Shown: positions 26,380 through 36,514, numbered from the stretch's first letter. The stretch: DNA of 64,000 bases from Micavibrio aeruginosavorus ARL-13 (GCF_000226315.1 NC_016026.1:1-64000), one strand, 5' to 3'. The notes: generated by a model from the sequence alone, not told the origin. A program made the numbers and translations.

Positions 26380-28143
26380 TTATTTGTGGTTTGAATTTGG
26401 GGCGGGGTTTTGCTGCACTTTATTGTGCGGGCTTGTGCCCGGTTCCGCCAACCGCCCCAGACGGTCGAGATAGGCGCGCATACTGGGTCGTGTGCCCGCG
26501 GCCATTTCCAGCAGGATTAGCGGGCGGAAGCGTCCGGCCTGGGCGAAGACACGATCTTCGATGAAATTGGCGTAGGGGCGCAAATAATCGGCCAATGTTG
26601 CAACATTTTGATCCAGATCCGGCGTGTCCCGCGCCAGCGCATCATGCAGAGCCGACGCCGCAATCGCACCCGTCTGATAGGCCCAGAAATAACCCATCTG
26701 GCGGTCAAACCAATGGCTTTCCGCCACCATGAAATCATCGGGATCATGCGACTGGCCGGTGAATTGCTGCATCGTTTCGGCCCAGAAGGTGGGCAGGTCG
26801 GCGACCTTCATCTCCCCATCAAGGATTTTGCGTTCGGCCAGCACGCGCCAAACCATGTTCGGCGGCAAGGCTAGCTCGCTGGTGCCCCAATTCATGTCGT
26901 GCGGATCGGGGCGCGTGGCCAGAGCGTGCAAATTTTCGGGTGTCCATTCCGGCCCGTCCATCTGCAAAATGCTGCGGATCAAAGGCGCAGCAATATCGAA
27001 GAACCGCTTCTTATACCCCGCTTGCTCAAAGAACATCGCGGCGGCTTCGTGGGTGTTGTACCCGTTCACACGCCCCACGGGTTGCGATTTCACGGCATCG
27101 GGCAGGCGGTTCAGCGCCAGCAGATACAGCAAATGCCCGCATTCATGCATGGCGTTGCTCAGGCCCCGGATGACATCATCCTCATAACATTCAATCGCCA
27201 GTTTGATGCGGTTGGGCGTGCCCCAGCAAAACCCGTTGGGCAGGGTGGTAAAATCAATCTCGATATCATGGTGGTCCAGCTGATTTTGGTCCCATCCCCC
27301 CGCATCCAGAAACGCGTTCAGGACATGACGGAATAATTTTTGCTGCAGCTCTTCCGCAACATCGGGCAGGGGCAAAGGTGGCGGGGCATCGCGCAATTTC
27401 TGCGCCAAACCCTGTAAATTATGGGGGTAACGCGTTTTGGCCGATTCAATGGCGCGGTCAATATCGCTGTTGCGGGTGTGCGGATTCCATTCATCCAGCA
27501 ACACCTCCGACACCGCCACGCCCAGCCGCCGGGCGGGCTCCGTCGCCAATTGGCGGCGTAAGGAGAAAATGTTTTCAAGGATCGGTTGCTGTGCCTGCCA
27601 CGCGGCGCGGGCACCGTCGCGTTCGGACACTTCAAACGTCTCCAACCACTGGGATTCCGAGTGTTTTAACGCATCTTCCAGCGCATCAATCAATTCCGGA
27701 TGGGTCAGGCCGGATGATAAATCATGCAGCCGCCGCATTTCCTGTAAATTCGCCTGATCCCAGTCGGGCAAAGCCTGTGCGATGGTATCCGCGTGATCCA
27801 GCAATGTGTCGACATGGTACCGGTCACTGTTCAACAGGCGGAACTGGTTATGCCGCCGCCCCTTAATGTCGGCGACGATGGAATCCAGCGCCTCGTTTGA
27901 TGCCAGCCACTTCTCGGCCTGTAGAATATCAATCTGGTCGGACTCGCTCTGCCACGCCCCGAAAATACGGCGCAGGCGGTCATAGGCCTGCAAGGCTTCT
28001 TCTGTCGTTGGGGGCGTGTTGGTCAACGCCAGTGTCGTCCGTTCCGGCTCTACCCCGAACAGGCGCAAAACATTCTCCGCCACGCGCCGCCACACAGCCC
28101 GCAGGAAAAAGATCGTTCGTGGTGTTTCACCCTCAGGACGCAT
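26380..28143 (-). CDS. M32-family (Taq-type) carboxypeptidase
   Basis: A 587-residue zinc metallocarboxypeptidase that removes C-terminal residues from peptides. The zinc motif HExxH is at His333-His337 (HECGH), and the downstream HEAAAMFFEQ (His365, Glu366) fits the third ligand region of M32 (HES/A-x-S-x2-E pattern); the second half, with Trp- and His-rich segments, also follows the family. It is about 90 residues longer than typical 500-residue members, the extra part being at the N-terminus (residues 1-50, Arg-rich). No signal peptide, so cytoplasmic. Divergent from leuS. Confidence 0.85.
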   Translation of the reverse strand: MRPEGETPRTIFFLRAVWRRVAENVLRLFGVEPERTTLALTNTPPTTEEALQAYDRLRRIFGAWQSESDQIDILQAEKWLASNEALDSIVADIKGRRHNQFRLLNSDRYHVDTLLDHADTIAQALPDWDQANLQEMRRLHDLSSGLTHPELIDALEDALKHSESQWLETFEVSERDGARAAWQAQQPILENIFSLRRQLATEPARRLGVAVSEVLLDEWNPHTRNSDIDRAIESAKTRYPHNLQGLAQKLRDAPPPLPLPDVAEELQQKLFRHVLNAFLDAGGWDQNQLDHHDIEIDFTTLPNGFCWGTPNRIKLAIECYEDDVIRGLSNAMHECGHLLYLLALNRLPDAVKSQPVGRVNGYNTHEAAAMFFEQAGYKKRFFDIAAPLIRSILQMDGPEWTPENLHALATRPDPHDMNWGTSELALPPNMVWRVLAERKILDGEMKVADLPTFWAETMQQFTGQSHDPDDFMVAESHWFDRQMGYFWAYQTGAIAASALHDALARDTPDLDQNVATLADYLRPYANFIEDRVFAQAGRFRPLILLEMAAGTRPSMRAYLDRLGRLAEPGTSPHNKVQQNPAPNSNHK

Positions 28144-28281
28144 GGGTTTTGATCACTCCATCAGCGCCTGATTGTCTTTGAAAACATTGAAAAAATGGAT
28201 AATAGTGGTCCGGCGTATGGCGCAGCGGCTTGTATGGCGCGCGCCTGTTATGATTTACCCTGCATTATCAACGAGATAGCG

Positions 28282-30825
28282 ATGAGCAAATACAATATCC
28301 GCGACACCGAAGCCAAATGGCGCAAAACCTGGGAAGACCGTGCGTCCTTCGCCAGCGCGGAGGATAAGGGCCAAAAGAAATACTACGTCCTGGAAATGTT
28401 CCCGTATCCGTCGGGGCGGATTCACATGGGGCACGTGCGGAATTACACGTTGGGCGACGTTGTGGCGCGCTATCGCAAGGCACAGGGTTTTAACGTCATT
28501 CACCCGATGGGGTGGGATGCGTTCGGTCTGCCGGCGGAAAACGCGGCAATGGAACGTGGCGAACATCCGGGTACATGGACCTACGCGAATATTGCGGTGA
28601 TGCGCGACCAGCTGAAATCCATGGGCCTGTCGATTGATTGGAGCCGGGAGGTCGCGACCTGCCACCCGGGGTATTACAAACACGAACAGAAGATGTTCCT
28701 GGAGTTCTATCGCAAGGGCTTGGCCTATCGCAAAGAAAGCTGGGTCAACTGGGACCCGGTCGACAACACCGTTCTGGCCAACGAACAGGTGGTGGATGGC
28801 AAGGGCTGGCGCACCGGGGCCCCGGTGGAACGCCGTAAATTGTCGCAATGGTTCCTGAAAATCACTGATTACGCGGAAGATTTGCTGCAGGGGATCCAGA
28901 CACTGGATCGCTGGCCGGAGAAGGTTCGGATTATGCAGGAAAACTGGATCGGCAAGTCCCAAGGCCTGCAATTCAAATTCGATCTGGTCGGGTCCGATCA
29001 ACAGATCGAGGTATACACAACCCGTCCGGACACGCTGTTCGGTGCGTCGTTCGTGGGTTTGTCCCCGAACCACCCGATGGCGGCGCAACTGGCCGGATCG
29101 CACCCGGACTATGAATCCTTCATGGCCAAGGTGCAGCAAGGCGGCACGTCCGAAGCGGCGATTGAACAGGGTGATAAATTCGGTCTGGACACTGGCGCGA
29201 AGGTCAAACACCCGTTGATTCCGGGCGTGGAATTGCCGGTCTATCTGGCTAACTTCATCCTGATGGATTACGGCACGGGGGCCATTTTCGGCTGCCCGGC
29301 GCATGACCAACGTGACTTTGACTTCGCAACAAAATACGGCTTGTCGATTACGCGTGTCATCAGCGGAGAGGGCGATTTGCCCTATACGGGCGATGGCGTT
29401 TTGGTCAATTCCGACTTCCTGAATGGCATGAGCGTGGATGCAGCAAAATCCGAAGTGATCAAGCGCATGGAGGCCGATAAACGCGGCTTTGGCACCACGC
29501 AATATCGTTTGCGCGACTGGGGTATTTCACGCCAGCGTTATTGGGGCTGCCCGATCCCGATGATCCATTGCGGGGATTGCGGCATCGTTCCGGTACCGGA
29601 TGCCCAGCTGCCTGTCACCCTGCCGGATGATGTGACGTTTGATAAGCCGGGCAACCCGCTGGCGCACCATCCGACATGGAAAAATTGTGCATGCCCGTCC
29701 TGTGGCAAACCCGCCCAGCGCGAAACCGACACGTTCGACACGTTCTTTGAATCCAGCTGGTATTTCGCGCGTTATTGCGACCCGCGCAATGAAAACGAAG
29801 CGTTTTCGCGTGAAAAAGCGGGCTACTGGCTGCCTGTCGATCAATATATCGGCGGGGTGGAACATGCCGTGCTGCACCTTCTTTATTCCCGTTTCTTCAC
29901 CCGTGCGTTGAAGGATTGTGGGTATCTGGATGTGGCTGAACCCTTCGCGGGCCTGTTTACGCAAGGCATGGTGACCCATGCCACGTACAAGGATGCGGAC
30001 GGCAAATGGATGTTGCCCGATGATGCGGTCGAAGACGGCAAAGGCGGGTTTAAACACGCCAAAACCGGCGCGCCCGTGACACAAGGCCGCATTGAAAAAA
30101 TGTCGAAATCCAAGAAAAACGTGGTCGATCCGGAAGTGATTTTGGGCACCTATGGTGCCGATGCGGCCCGTTTGTTCATCCTGTCGGATTCCCCGCCTGA
30201 GCGCGATCTGGAATGGACCGATGCCGGGGTGGAAGGGTCATGGCGCTTCGTCAACCGTGTTCACCGTATGGTGGATGAATTGCTGGCCACACTGCCGGCT
30301 GCAAAAACGGCCGCGCCATCGGCGTTCAGTGATGCGGCGACGGAATTGCGCCGCGCATCCCACGGCGTTATGGCCGGGGTGGCGACGGATATTGAGGCCT
30401 TCCACCTGAACAAGGCGGTGGCGCGTATTCGTGAATTGTCCAACACGATTGGGTCGTTCAAGGCCAATGATGCCGCCGACCACTGGGCTCTGCGCGAAGC
30501 GGTGGAAACATTGATTCAATGTATGAACCCGATGATGCCGCATCTGGCCGAAGAATTGTGGGCGGCGCTGGGGCATACCACCTTGCTGGTGGACACGCCG
30601 TGGCCAAAGGCCGATCCGGTTTTGCTGCAATCCGACACCGTGACCATCGCGGTGCAGGTGAATGGCAAAATGCGGGCGACCATTACGTTGCCGAAAGACG
30701 CGGACAAGGCCCATGCCGAACAAACCGCGCTGAACGACGCCAACGTGCAAAAAGCGCTGGAGGGTAAAGATGTCCGCAAAATCATCATCGTCCCGAACCG
30801 GATCGTCAATGTGGTGGTCGGTTAA
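28282..30825 (+). CDS. leuS: Leucyl-tRNA synthetase
   Basis: An 847-residue class Ia synthetase that charges tRNA-Leu. The HMGH signature (residues 48-51, within [11 protein letters not shown]) and KMSKS (606-610) flank the Rossmann fold, with the CP1 editing domain between them. The ATG of [13 protein letters not shown] was chosen as the start as it agrees with the family; in-frame extension upstream to 28195 is not conserved in character. The next gene starts inside its last codons. In many alphaproteobacteria leuS heads a cluster with an lptE and holA gene, as here. Confidence 0.97.
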   Translation: MSKYNIRDTEAKWRKTWEDRASFASAEDKGQKKYYVLEMFPYPSGRIHMGHVRNYTLGDVVARYRKAQGFNVIHPMGWDAFGLPAENAAMERGEHPGTWTYANIAVMRDQLKSMGLSIDWSREVATCHPGYYKHEQKMFLEFYRKGLAYRKESWVNWDPVDNTVLANEQVVDGKGWRTGAPVERRKLSQWFLKITDYAEDLLQGIQTLDRWPEKVRIMQENWIGKSQGLQFKFDLVGSDQQIEVYTTRPDTLFGASFVGLSPNHPMAAQLAGSHPDYESFMAKVQQGGTSEAAIEQGDKFGLDTGAKVKHPLIPGVELPVYLANFILMDYGTGAIFGCPAHDQRDFDFATKYGLSITRVISGEGDLPYTGDGVLVNSDFLNGMSVDAAKSEVIKRMEADKRGFGTTQYRLRDWGISRQRYWGCPIPMIHCGDCGIVPVPDAQLPVTLPDDVTFDKPGNPLAHHPTWKNCACPSCGKPAQRETDTFDTFFESSWYFARYCDPRNENEAFSREKAGYWLPVDQYIGGVEHAVLHLLYSRFFTRALKDCGYLDVAEPFAGLFTQGMVTHATYKDADGKWMLPDDAVEDGKGGFKHAKTGAPVTQGRIEKMSKSKKNVVDPEVILGTYGADAARLFILSDSPPERDLEWTDAGVEGSWRFVNRVHRMVDELLATLPAAKTAAPSAFSDAATELRRASHGVMAGVATDIEAFHLNKAVARIRELSNTIGSFKANDAADHWALREAVETLIQCMNPMMPHLAEELWAALGHTTLLVDTPWPKADPVLLQSDTVTIAVQVNGKMRATITLPKDADKAHAEQTALNDANVQKALEGKDVRKIIIVPNRIVNVVVG

Positions 30826-31999
30826 GACGGGTGCTCTGATCGGGCTTCTGGCCCTGTTCTGTCCTCCGGCGATGGCTGGCGGGCTGGAACAGGGGCGGTG
30901 GTCCACGCCTGTGGGTGGTGATCTGGTGCAGGTGTATCAGGTCCCCCCGCGGCAAAGCACATCCTTTGCCCTGAACCGCACGCATTACGATGTGGCGGAA
31001 CAAATGTTCATTCTGGATATGGCGGAACTTCCTGCCCATGTGAACGAAGCCGCCCCGCCCAAGCCCGAAGATTTGCGCCACATGGCGTTTTTGCTGCGCC
31101 TTGTGACGCAGCAAAGCCAATGGCTGACGACCGAGCAGGGGCGCGATTTGTTCAACGCCGATGTCTTGCCGTTGCCCCCTTTTGGGGCGGCGTTTGCCCT
31201 GTCGCTGGAGGATCTGCGCGCGGGCACGGCGTCCCCCGTGGAACAACCCTATGGTGCCCTGGGTCTGGTGCCCGTGTTGCAGGAAACGCAGGGCAAACAA
31301 ATGCGCCTGTGGCCACCGGGAATGGCGGATCAAACGGGTGGCACCATCGGGTTTGATGTGCGTGATGATGCGGGAACTGTGCTGGCCTCATTCCGCGCGG
31401 AATTTATCAATCAACCGCTGACCTATCGCGGGGTGTGGTCGCCGGATGGGCGCTGGGTGTTCCTGCCTTTGCCGCAGCGGGCCAAAACGGAATGGGTGGC
31501 GGCCATGGGGGCCTTTGCCACGCGGGATATTCTGGTGCTGGGGCCGTTTGAAACCACGCGGTCGCGCGAGGCCATTCGCATCGAACTGCGCGATCGTGCG
31601 GCGAAGGATGGGCGCGCCTCCCGCGCGGCGGATTTTGCGGCGGGCAAGATGACGGCGGATGAGTTTTTTGGCCCCGCGCTGAATGATGCGCGGGCGCGGG
31701 TGCAACGTTGCGCCGATCTGCGTGATGCGGTCGGCCCGATTTATGCGCTGAGCATCAAAAAGGCAAAAGATGCCCGCCCGCTTTACCCGCCTGGGGATGG
31801 GGATCGCCTGCCCGTGGGGCAATTATTCACCATGACGCTGGATGCGGAAAAAGTGCGGGGCAAGGTGGTTGTGGCGGGTCTGGACCCGGCGGCGGCCCCG
31901 GCCATTGCGGCCTTTGCCGCGGATCAGGGCTGGACGAACGATGTCCAAACCGTCATGGTTCACATCACGGACGGGGTTTTGACATTGAAATGCCCGTAA
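30809..31999 (+). CDS. Secreted hypothetical protein after leuS
   Basis: A 396-residue protein with a signal peptide ([25 protein letters not shown], core near residues 7-18). The mature region is mixed, with repeated aromatic/Pro segments and a C-terminal pair ending LKCP. No family recognised. Its ATG lies 17 bases inside leuS, and a more upstream frame start is possible (30770), but the signal peptide favours the ATG at 30809. Translationally coupled to leuS; lptE follows 40 bases downstream, so a role in the envelope is likely but inferred only from the signal and context. Confidence 0.72.
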   Translation: MWWSVKTGALIGLLALFCPPAMAGGLEQGRWSTPVGGDLVQVYQVPPRQSTSFALNRTHYDVAEQMFILDMAELPAHVNEAAPPKPEDLRHMAFLLRLVTQQSQWLTTEQGRDLFNADVLPLPPFGAAFALSLEDLRAGTASPVEQPYGALGLVPVLQETQGKQMRLWPPGMADQTGGTIGFDVRDDAGTVLASFRAEFINQPLTYRGVWSPDGRWVFLPLPQRAKTEWVAAMGAFATRDILVLGPFETTRSREAIRIELRDRAAKDGRASRAADFAAGKMTADEFFGPALNDARARVQRCADLRDAVGPIYALSIKKAKDARPLYPPGDGDRLPVGQLFTMTLDAEKVRGKVVVAGLDPAAAPAIAAFAADQGWTNDVQTVMVHITDGVLTLKCP

Positions 32000-32039
32000 G
32001 GGGTTTGTGGTCGGAATGACAGGAATAGGGGAATAAAAC

Positions 32040-32609
32040 GTGCGCTTGTTTGGATTGATGCTGGTTTCTGTTTTGGTCGCATTGAGCGTGTCTGCCTGCG
32101 GGTTCCGGCCCATGTATGGCACGGCGGCGATCCCGTCAGGCGCGCGCGTGGCCCTGAATGATGTGGCGATCAGCAATATCCCCGACCGTTCCGGCCAGCA
32201 ATTGCGCAACGCGTTGATCGACCGGTTTTATGCCGAAGGCCGCCCGGCCGATGCACGCTATCGCCTTGATATTGCACCGATTCAGGAAATAAAAACCGAA
32301 CTGGATGTGACCAAAAGCGCCGATACGACGCGGGCCCAACTTCGCCTGCGCACCACGATGGTGCTGGTCGACGGGCTCACGGGCCAGCCTGTGTTGGAGC
32401 GCGCGTTGTCAACGATCACCAGCTACAACGTTCTGGGCAGCCAGTTCTCGACCCGCGTGACCGAACAAAACGCCCGTGATAACGGCCTCAAAGATCTGTC
32501 CCGTCAGATTGAACAGGCCGTGGTCTTGTACATGAACCGCACCCCGCAGCAAAAAACGCCGTATGAAGCACAGGCGGTTGAAGGTGTGCGGTATAAGATT
32601 TTGCCTTAG
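32040..32609 (+). CDS. lptE: LPS-assembly lipoprotein LptE
   Basis: A 189-residue outer-membrane lipoprotein that plugs the LptD barrel and helps export LPS. The GTG start is followed by a signal peptide with lipobox LSVSAC (Cys20), then the FRPMYG motif common to alphaproteobacterial LptE. The remaining sequence is beta-rich. Placement between leuS and holA is the typical gene order in the class. The start could be read only as GTG; no closer ATG keeps the signal peptide. Confidence 0.9.
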   Translation: MRLFGLMLVSVLVALSVSACGFRPMYGTAAIPSGARVALNDVAISNIPDRSGQQLRNALIDRFYAEGRPADARYRLDIAPIQEIKTELDVTKSADTTRAQLRLRTTMVLVDGLTGQPVLERALSTITSYNVLGSQFSTRVTEQNARDNGLKDLSRQIEQAVVLYMNRTPQQKTPYEAQAVEGVRYKILP

Positions 32610-32636
32610 ACCCTTTTCGCTTTAACTGGGGTGCGT

Positions 32637-32743
32637 TCCCCCTCCCAGAGGGAGGGGGTTAGGGGGAGGGGTTCGGAATGTGAGCTTCTTTAATCAGTAT
32701 CTTACCCCCTCACCCCAACCCTCTCCCCATGGGAGAGGGGGTG
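32637..32743. repeat. Family C palindromes, paired copies in lptE-holA gap
   Basis: Copy 2a (32637-32671) has CCCCCTCCC...GGGAGGGGG and copy 2b (32704-32743) has CCCCCTCACCCC...GGGAGAGGGGG in inverted relation, so the whole can fold into one larger stem. It fills the lptE-holA gap. Confidence 0.65.
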
Positions 32744-32809
32744 TTTAGAGCGCATTTGGAACGACGGGAAAACCTTGACCCAACCCGCTGCTTCCGACAG
32801 GATCGGCCC

Positions 32810-33835
32810 ATGAAACTCACCTTTCGCCAGATTGAACCCTTTGTGAAATCCCCGGACCCTGCGGCCCGGGTGGTGTTGGTGTTTGGCCCGGACGAAGGGT
32901 TGATGAAGGAGCGTGCCGCCCTGATCGGTAAAACGGTCGTGGCGGATTTGAATGATCCGTTCAATGTTGCGGTGTTGAATGCGGATTCTCTGGGGTCTGA
33001 CCCCGCGCGCCTGAATGACGAGGCGCGCGCCATTTCCATGATGGGCGGCAACCGCCTGATCCGGATTGAAAGCGGGGCGGACAGCCTGACCCCGTTGATT
33101 AAAGAATACCTGGCCGATCCATCACCCACGGCTTTGGTGGTGATTGAGGGGGGTGATCTTTCGACCCGCTCATCCCTGCGCAAGCTGGTGGAATCTGCAA
33201 AAAATGCGGCGGCGTTGCCGTGCTATGTGGCCGAGGCGCGCGATGTGTCCGGCTTGATCCGCGAAATGCTGCAGGATGCGGGCTTGCGCATTGATAACGA
33301 TGCCAGTGCATGGCTGGCGCAGCAATTGACGGGTGACCGCTTGCTGGCGCGGGCCGAAATTGAAAAATTGATCACCTACATGATCTCCGCCCCCGATAAA
33401 TCCGTGCATCTGGACGATGTAATCGCCTGTTGCGGACAGGGCGGGGCAAAATCGCTGGATGATTTGATTTTTGCGACCTTGGGCGGGGATACCGAAGCCG
33501 CCTTGCGCACCTTTCGTCAATTGCTGGATGAGGGCACGGCGATCATTGCCATGCTGCGGTCCCTGCAAAACCATGTCCGCCGCCTGCATCTGGCCCGTGT
33601 GGCCATGGATCAGGGTGCCAATGCGAAGGAGGCGATGGACAGCCTCAATCCCAAAATCTTCTTCAAGTGGGAAGATTCCTTCCGCGGCCAGTTGATGCGG
33701 TTTAGCACGGCGCGGCTAGATACGATTATGCAGCGTTTGATGCGGCTGGAAGCGGACTGCAAGCAAACCGGAACCCCGGATGAATTGGTCACCGCGCAAG
33801 CCCTTCTGTCCATCAGCGCGGCGGCCAGACGGTAA
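32810..33835 (+). CDS. holA: DNA polymerase III, delta subunit
   Basis: A 341-residue clamp-loader subunit that opens the sliding clamp. The N-terminal MKLTFRQIEPFVKSPDPAARVVLVFG (split at residue 19) with LVFGPDEGLMKERA is typical of alphaproteobacterial HolA, and the DDLIFATLGGDTEAALR region of the middle domain is seen. The ATG at 32810 agrees with the family; the upstream in-frame ATG at 32729 would start inside a repeat. It follows lptE, the conserved order in this class. Confidence 0.93.
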   Translation: MKLTFRQIEPFVKSPDPAARVVLVFGPDEGLMKERAALIGKTVVADLNDPFNVAVLNADSLGSDPARLNDEARAISMMGGNRLIRIESGADSLTPLIKEYLADPSPTALVVIEGGDLSTRSSLRKLVESAKNAAALPCYVAEARDVSGLIREMLQDAGLRIDNDASAWLAQQLTGDRLLARAEIEKLITYMISAPDKSVHLDDVIACCGQGGAKSLDDLIFATLGGDTEAALRTFRQLLDEGTAIIAMLRSLQNHVRRLHLARVAMDQGANAKEAMDSLNPKIFFKWEDSFRGQLMRFSTARLDTIMQRLMRLEADCKQTGTPDELVTAQALLSISAAARR

Positions 33836-33857
33836 TCCCCGCTATTTTCTTTAGGCA

Positions 33858-33930
33858 GCATCCCCGCGAAAGCGGGGATCCATGGCATTTATCCGTTCGC
33901 TTCCATGGATCCCCGTTTTCACGGGGATGC
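33858..33930. repeat. Family A palindromic repeat, copy 2
   Basis: GCATCCCCGCGAAAGCGGGGATCCATGG and its near-perfect inverse ATGGATCCCCGTTTTCACGGGGATGC (each half shown here is in fact split at 33885/33905) make a long imperfect palindrome. Between holA and the DUF3576 gene. Confidence 0.75.
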
Positions 33931-33957
33931 CAGTGGAGGGGGCGGGGCCAACAACAA

Positions 33958-33986
33958 AAAAGCCCCACCATCACGGCGGGGCTTTT
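33958..33986. terminator. Bidirectional terminator, holA / DUF3576 gene
   Basis: AAAAGCCCC (33958-33966) pairs with GGGGCTTTT (33978-33986). A and T runs on each side allow use by holA and by the convergent minus-strand gene. Confidence 0.75.
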
Positions 33987-34032
33987 CCTTTATTCTCCGA
34001 TCATCCCTTCATCGGATCATCCGTTCATCCCC

Positions 34033-34578
34033 TTAATCCTTTGCCAAGTGCTCAACGCGCATTTGACGGGCGCGGGTCAGGATGGCGTCTTCAACCTGGC
34101 GGCCGGTTTCAATGCTGGCCGGGGCATCGCGCCACTCATTGCCCTTGCGCACCTGCCGGAACACTTTCACCTGAATGCCGTCGGAACGCAGCTGGCGGTC
34201 CAGAATAAAGACGTTCAGCTTGATACGCTCGCCCGGTGTTTCCGCCGGGGTGTACCAGTCGGTCAGGATCACGCCGCCAAACGGATCGGCGCTGGCCAGC
34301 GGCATAAAGGACACGGTGTCCAACGCGGCGCGCCACAGATAGCTGTTGACGGTCACGCCATCGGCCCCGGTCGTGTCGGCTTTCTTCTTGCCCAGCAGGC
34401 TGATGCCGCCATCGCCAAAGATGCTTTGGCTGTCGCTATAGATATCGTTCTGGTCCACTTTGGTGTTGCGGTCCATCCCCGTCGGGTATTTGGCCTCACC
34501 CTTCGGTACGGAAGAGCAGGCGGATACGGCCGCAACGGCCATCAAGGACAGGGTTAAAACCAGAAAACGCGATGTCAT
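34033..34578 (-). CDS. DUF3576-family lipoprotein
   Basis: A 181-residue outer-membrane or periplasmic lipoprotein. The signal peptide (MTSRFLVLTLSLMAVAAVSAC) ends with a lipobox at Cys21. The mature part contains LWRAALDTVSFMPLASADPFGGVI, a hallmark of the DUF3576 family. In many alphaproteobacteria this gene lies next to the leuS-lptE-holA cluster, as it does here (on the other strand). Function unknown. GAGG precedes the ATG; the upstream in-frame ATG at 34644 is unlikely. Convergent with holA. Confidence 0.9.
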   Translation of the reverse strand: MTSRFLVLTLSLMAVAAVSACSSVPKGEAKYPTGMDRNTKVDQNDIYSDSQSIFGDGGISLLGKKKADTTGADGVTVNSYLWRAALDTVSFMPLASADPFGGVILTDWYTPAETPGERIKLNVFILDRQLRSDGIQVKVFRQVRKGNEWRDAPASIETGRQVEDAILTRARQMRVEHLAKD

Positions 34579-34689
34579 GCGGGGAAACCTCTTTATATAT
34601 AAGAACGTGCCTGATGATTTAGCATGCGGGGCAGCAACCCTCAAGCGTGGGGTTGGTTGATGGTGTTTCTTCTCCCGTTGTCACCTTTT

Positions 34690-34764
34690 GTCATTCCCGC
34701 GAAAGCGGGAATCCATTGTGAGCATCCCCAAAATCCCATGGATTCCCGCTTTCGCGGGAATGAC
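34690..34764. repeat. Family A palindromic repeat, copy 3
   Basis: GTCATTCCCGCGAAAGCGGG at one end and CCCGCTTTCGCGGGAATGAC at the other are exact inverse complements of 20 bases each, with ATCCAT/ATGGAT also mirrored. The clearest family A copy. Confidence 0.85.
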
Positions 34765-34786
34765 GATGATGGGTGCTTTGTTTTAT

Positions 34787-34819
34787 CACATTGAAAAACA
34801 ATAATAATTTTTCAATGTG
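34787..34819. repeat. Perfect 12-base-arm inverted repeat upstream of porin 1
   Basis: CACATTGAAAAA (34787-34798), 9-base spacer, TTTTTCAATGTG (34808-34819). A second small palindrome GTGGC/GCCAC (34817-34832) overlaps. It may be an operator or a terminator for antisense transcripts; no gene other than porin 1 is nearby on the plus strand. Confidence 0.7.
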
Positions 34820-34892
34820 GCAAAAACGCCACACTCAAACCCCGAAATGTGGCTTCTGTGCACTTCTGTCGTTGAAAACCTGACCCTCTGGT

Positions 34893-34906
34893 GACATCCT
34901 TATGCC
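34893..34906 (+). promoter_or_regulatory. Motif shared by both porin leaders (copy 1)
   Basis: GACATCCTTATGCC, 92 bases before the porin ATG. The same 14 bases, with one change, precede porin 2 (36457-36470) where it is a perfect palindrome. Confidence 0.45.
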
Positions 34907-34998
34907 CATACGTGCCGTCCGGCATGGGGATCAGTGCGAATTGATAACCTTGAATCCGAACGGATGCGATTTTTTGTGAAACTGGAGGAACTATCCAA

Positions 34999-36105
34999 AT
35001 GAAAAATATCCTGATGATGACCGTTGCTGTTGGTGCACTGGCTTTCGCTGCTGCTCCTGCAATGGCACAAGACGGCGGCGTTGATCTGAGCATCGCTGGC
35101 CACATGAAAGGCTACGTAACCTGGAACGACCAAGATGAAGCTGCTGGCCAACCGGACGCTCGCTCGGTTGACATCCTGCGTGAAACCGAAATTCACTTCA
35201 CCGGCGAAACCACGCTGGACAACGGCCTGACCGTTGGTTTCCACACGGAACTGGAAGATGACCTGGGTGATGGCTTTGCTACGGAAGAAAGCTATGCTTA
35301 CTTCGCTGGCAACTGGGGCCGCGTAAACTTCGGTGCTGAAGATGGCGCTGGCTACTTGCTGCAAGTTGCTGCTCCGTCCGCTGACTCGAACGTTGACGGT
35401 ATCCGTCAGTACATCAGCGCGTTCAACACGACCGTTGCTGGCGTTGCTGCTGGTGCAACCGGCGCCCTGGATTATGACATGGCTCCGACCGCAGCTGCTG
35501 ACAAAATCACCTACATTTCCCCGAACTTCAATGGCTTCCAAGCTGGTGTGTCTTACACGCCGGACGTAGAAGATGTTGCTGGTACGGCTCTGGGTTCCCG
35601 CTCCTTGGGCGTGTCCACGGATGACGTGAACGATGCTCTGGGCCAAGCCTATGAAGCCGCTGTTCGTTACGAAGGTAACTTCGACGCGTTCCGTCTGGCC
35701 GTTGGCGCTGGCTATGCTCAAGTTGAAGTTGAGCAAGAAACCGCCGCTTCTGACGACGTTCAAACCTGGAACGTTGGTGCAAACGTTGGCTTCGGCGCGT
35801 TTAACGTTGGTGCAGTATACTTCGACGGCGAAAACACCGCCGGCACGAAAGATGCTGACACAGACGGTTTCGTTGTTGGTGTTGACTACACGACCGGCCC
35901 GTTCGTTATCGGCGCTTCCTACTACAACGCTGACGACATCGACGGTGTTGCTAACGTAGACGCTGAGCGTTATTCCGGTGGCGTAACCTATAACTACGGC
36001 CCGGGCATGTCCTTCCGTGGTTCCGTACACCACGTACAATATGACCAAGTTGGTGGCGACGTAGACGGTACGTCCCTGCTGCTGGGTACGCAAATCAACT
36101 TCTAA
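34999..36105 (+). CDS. Outer-membrane porin 1
   Basis: A 368-residue porin. The signal peptide (MKNILMMTVAVGALAFAAAPAMA|Q) is followed by an acidic, Gly-rich mature protein with alternating hydrophobic residues forming beta strands and ending in Phe, as in 16-stranded trimeric porins (TSLLLGTQINF). It is closely related to porin 2 (37.6 kb end), with the same N-terminal DNGLTVGFHTE and C-terminal YNYGPGMSFRGSVHHV blocks. GGAGG lies 10 bases before the ATG. The codons (many GCT, GTT, CGT) suggest high expression. Leader contains an inverted repeat and a shared motif. Confidence 0.93.
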   Translation: MKNILMMTVAVGALAFAAAPAMAQDGGVDLSIAGHMKGYVTWNDQDEAAGQPDARSVDILRETEIHFTGETTLDNGLTVGFHTELEDDLGDGFATEESYAYFAGNWGRVNFGAEDGAGYLLQVAAPSADSNVDGIRQYISAFNTTVAGVAAGATGALDYDMAPTAAADKITYISPNFNGFQAGVSYTPDVEDVAGTALGSRSLGVSTDDVNDALGQAYEAAVRYEGNFDAFRLAVGAGYAQVEVEQETAASDDVQTWNVGANVGFGAFNVGAVYFDGENTAGTKDADTDGFVVGVDYTTGPFVIGASYYNADDIDGVANVDAERYSGGVTYNYGPGMSFRGSVHHVQYDQVGGDVDGTSLLLGTQINF

Positions 36106-36130
36106 TCTTCGGATTGGATGATGAATTGGG

Positions 36131-36161
36131 AAGGGGGGCCTCACGGCCTCCCTTCTTTTTT
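36131..36161 (+). terminator. Intrinsic terminator of porin 1
   Basis: AAGGGGGGCC pairs with GGCCTCCCTT (one mismatch), 4-base loop, then CTTTTTTG. Confidence 0.75.
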
Positions 36162-36204
36162 GTTGTGATCACGGGGTTGTCCTTGATGATCGGCATTTAA
36201 AGAT

Positions 36205-36236
36205 CCTCACCCCAACCCTCTCCCAAAGGGAGAGGG
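36205..36236. repeat. Family C palindrome, copy 3
   Basis: CCTCACCCCAACCCTCTCCC followed by AAAGGGAGAGGG: CCCTCTCCC/GGGAGAGGG stem. Confidence 0.6.
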
Positions 36237-36252
36237 CCCGCCCCTTCCTTTT

Positions 36253-36350
36253 GTCATCCCGAACGCATGTGAGGGATCTCCCCTTCGAGGAAGAGGAGAT
36301 CCCTCGTCGCGCGCTTTTGCTTCGCTACAGCGCGGCTCTGTCGGGATGAC
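36253..36350. repeat. Family B palindromic repeat, copy 2 (inverted)
   Basis: GTCATCCCGAACG ... TCGGGATGAC. Its reverse complement matches copy 1 at 20423-20509 through most of its length, including the inner GAGGGATCTCCTCTTC. Copies differ by a small insertion in the middle. Confidence 0.8.
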
Positions 36351-36456
36351 AAGGGGTGGGAATGGTGTCAATAAACCCTTCAGCCAATACGAAAAACACA
36401 CCTGTATATCAAAGGGATAGGAGGCTTTCATGGACTGGACAGAGGGGGGCACGGAT

Positions 36457-36470
36457 GGCATCCTTATGCC
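36457..36470 (+). promoter_or_regulatory. Motif shared by both porin leaders (copy 2)
   Basis: GGCATCCTTATGCC, a perfect palindrome (GGCAT-CCTT-ATGCC), 44 bases before the porin 2 ATG. Confidence 0.45.
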
Positions 36471-36514
36471 TTAAACGAATCAGTCTTTCTTTACTTCGGG
36501 GACCACTTAACATC

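Noticed and set aside
34900-36144. Minus-strand frame (414 codons) opposite porin 1
   Set aside because: Antisense of a strongly biased coding sequence; porin is certain.
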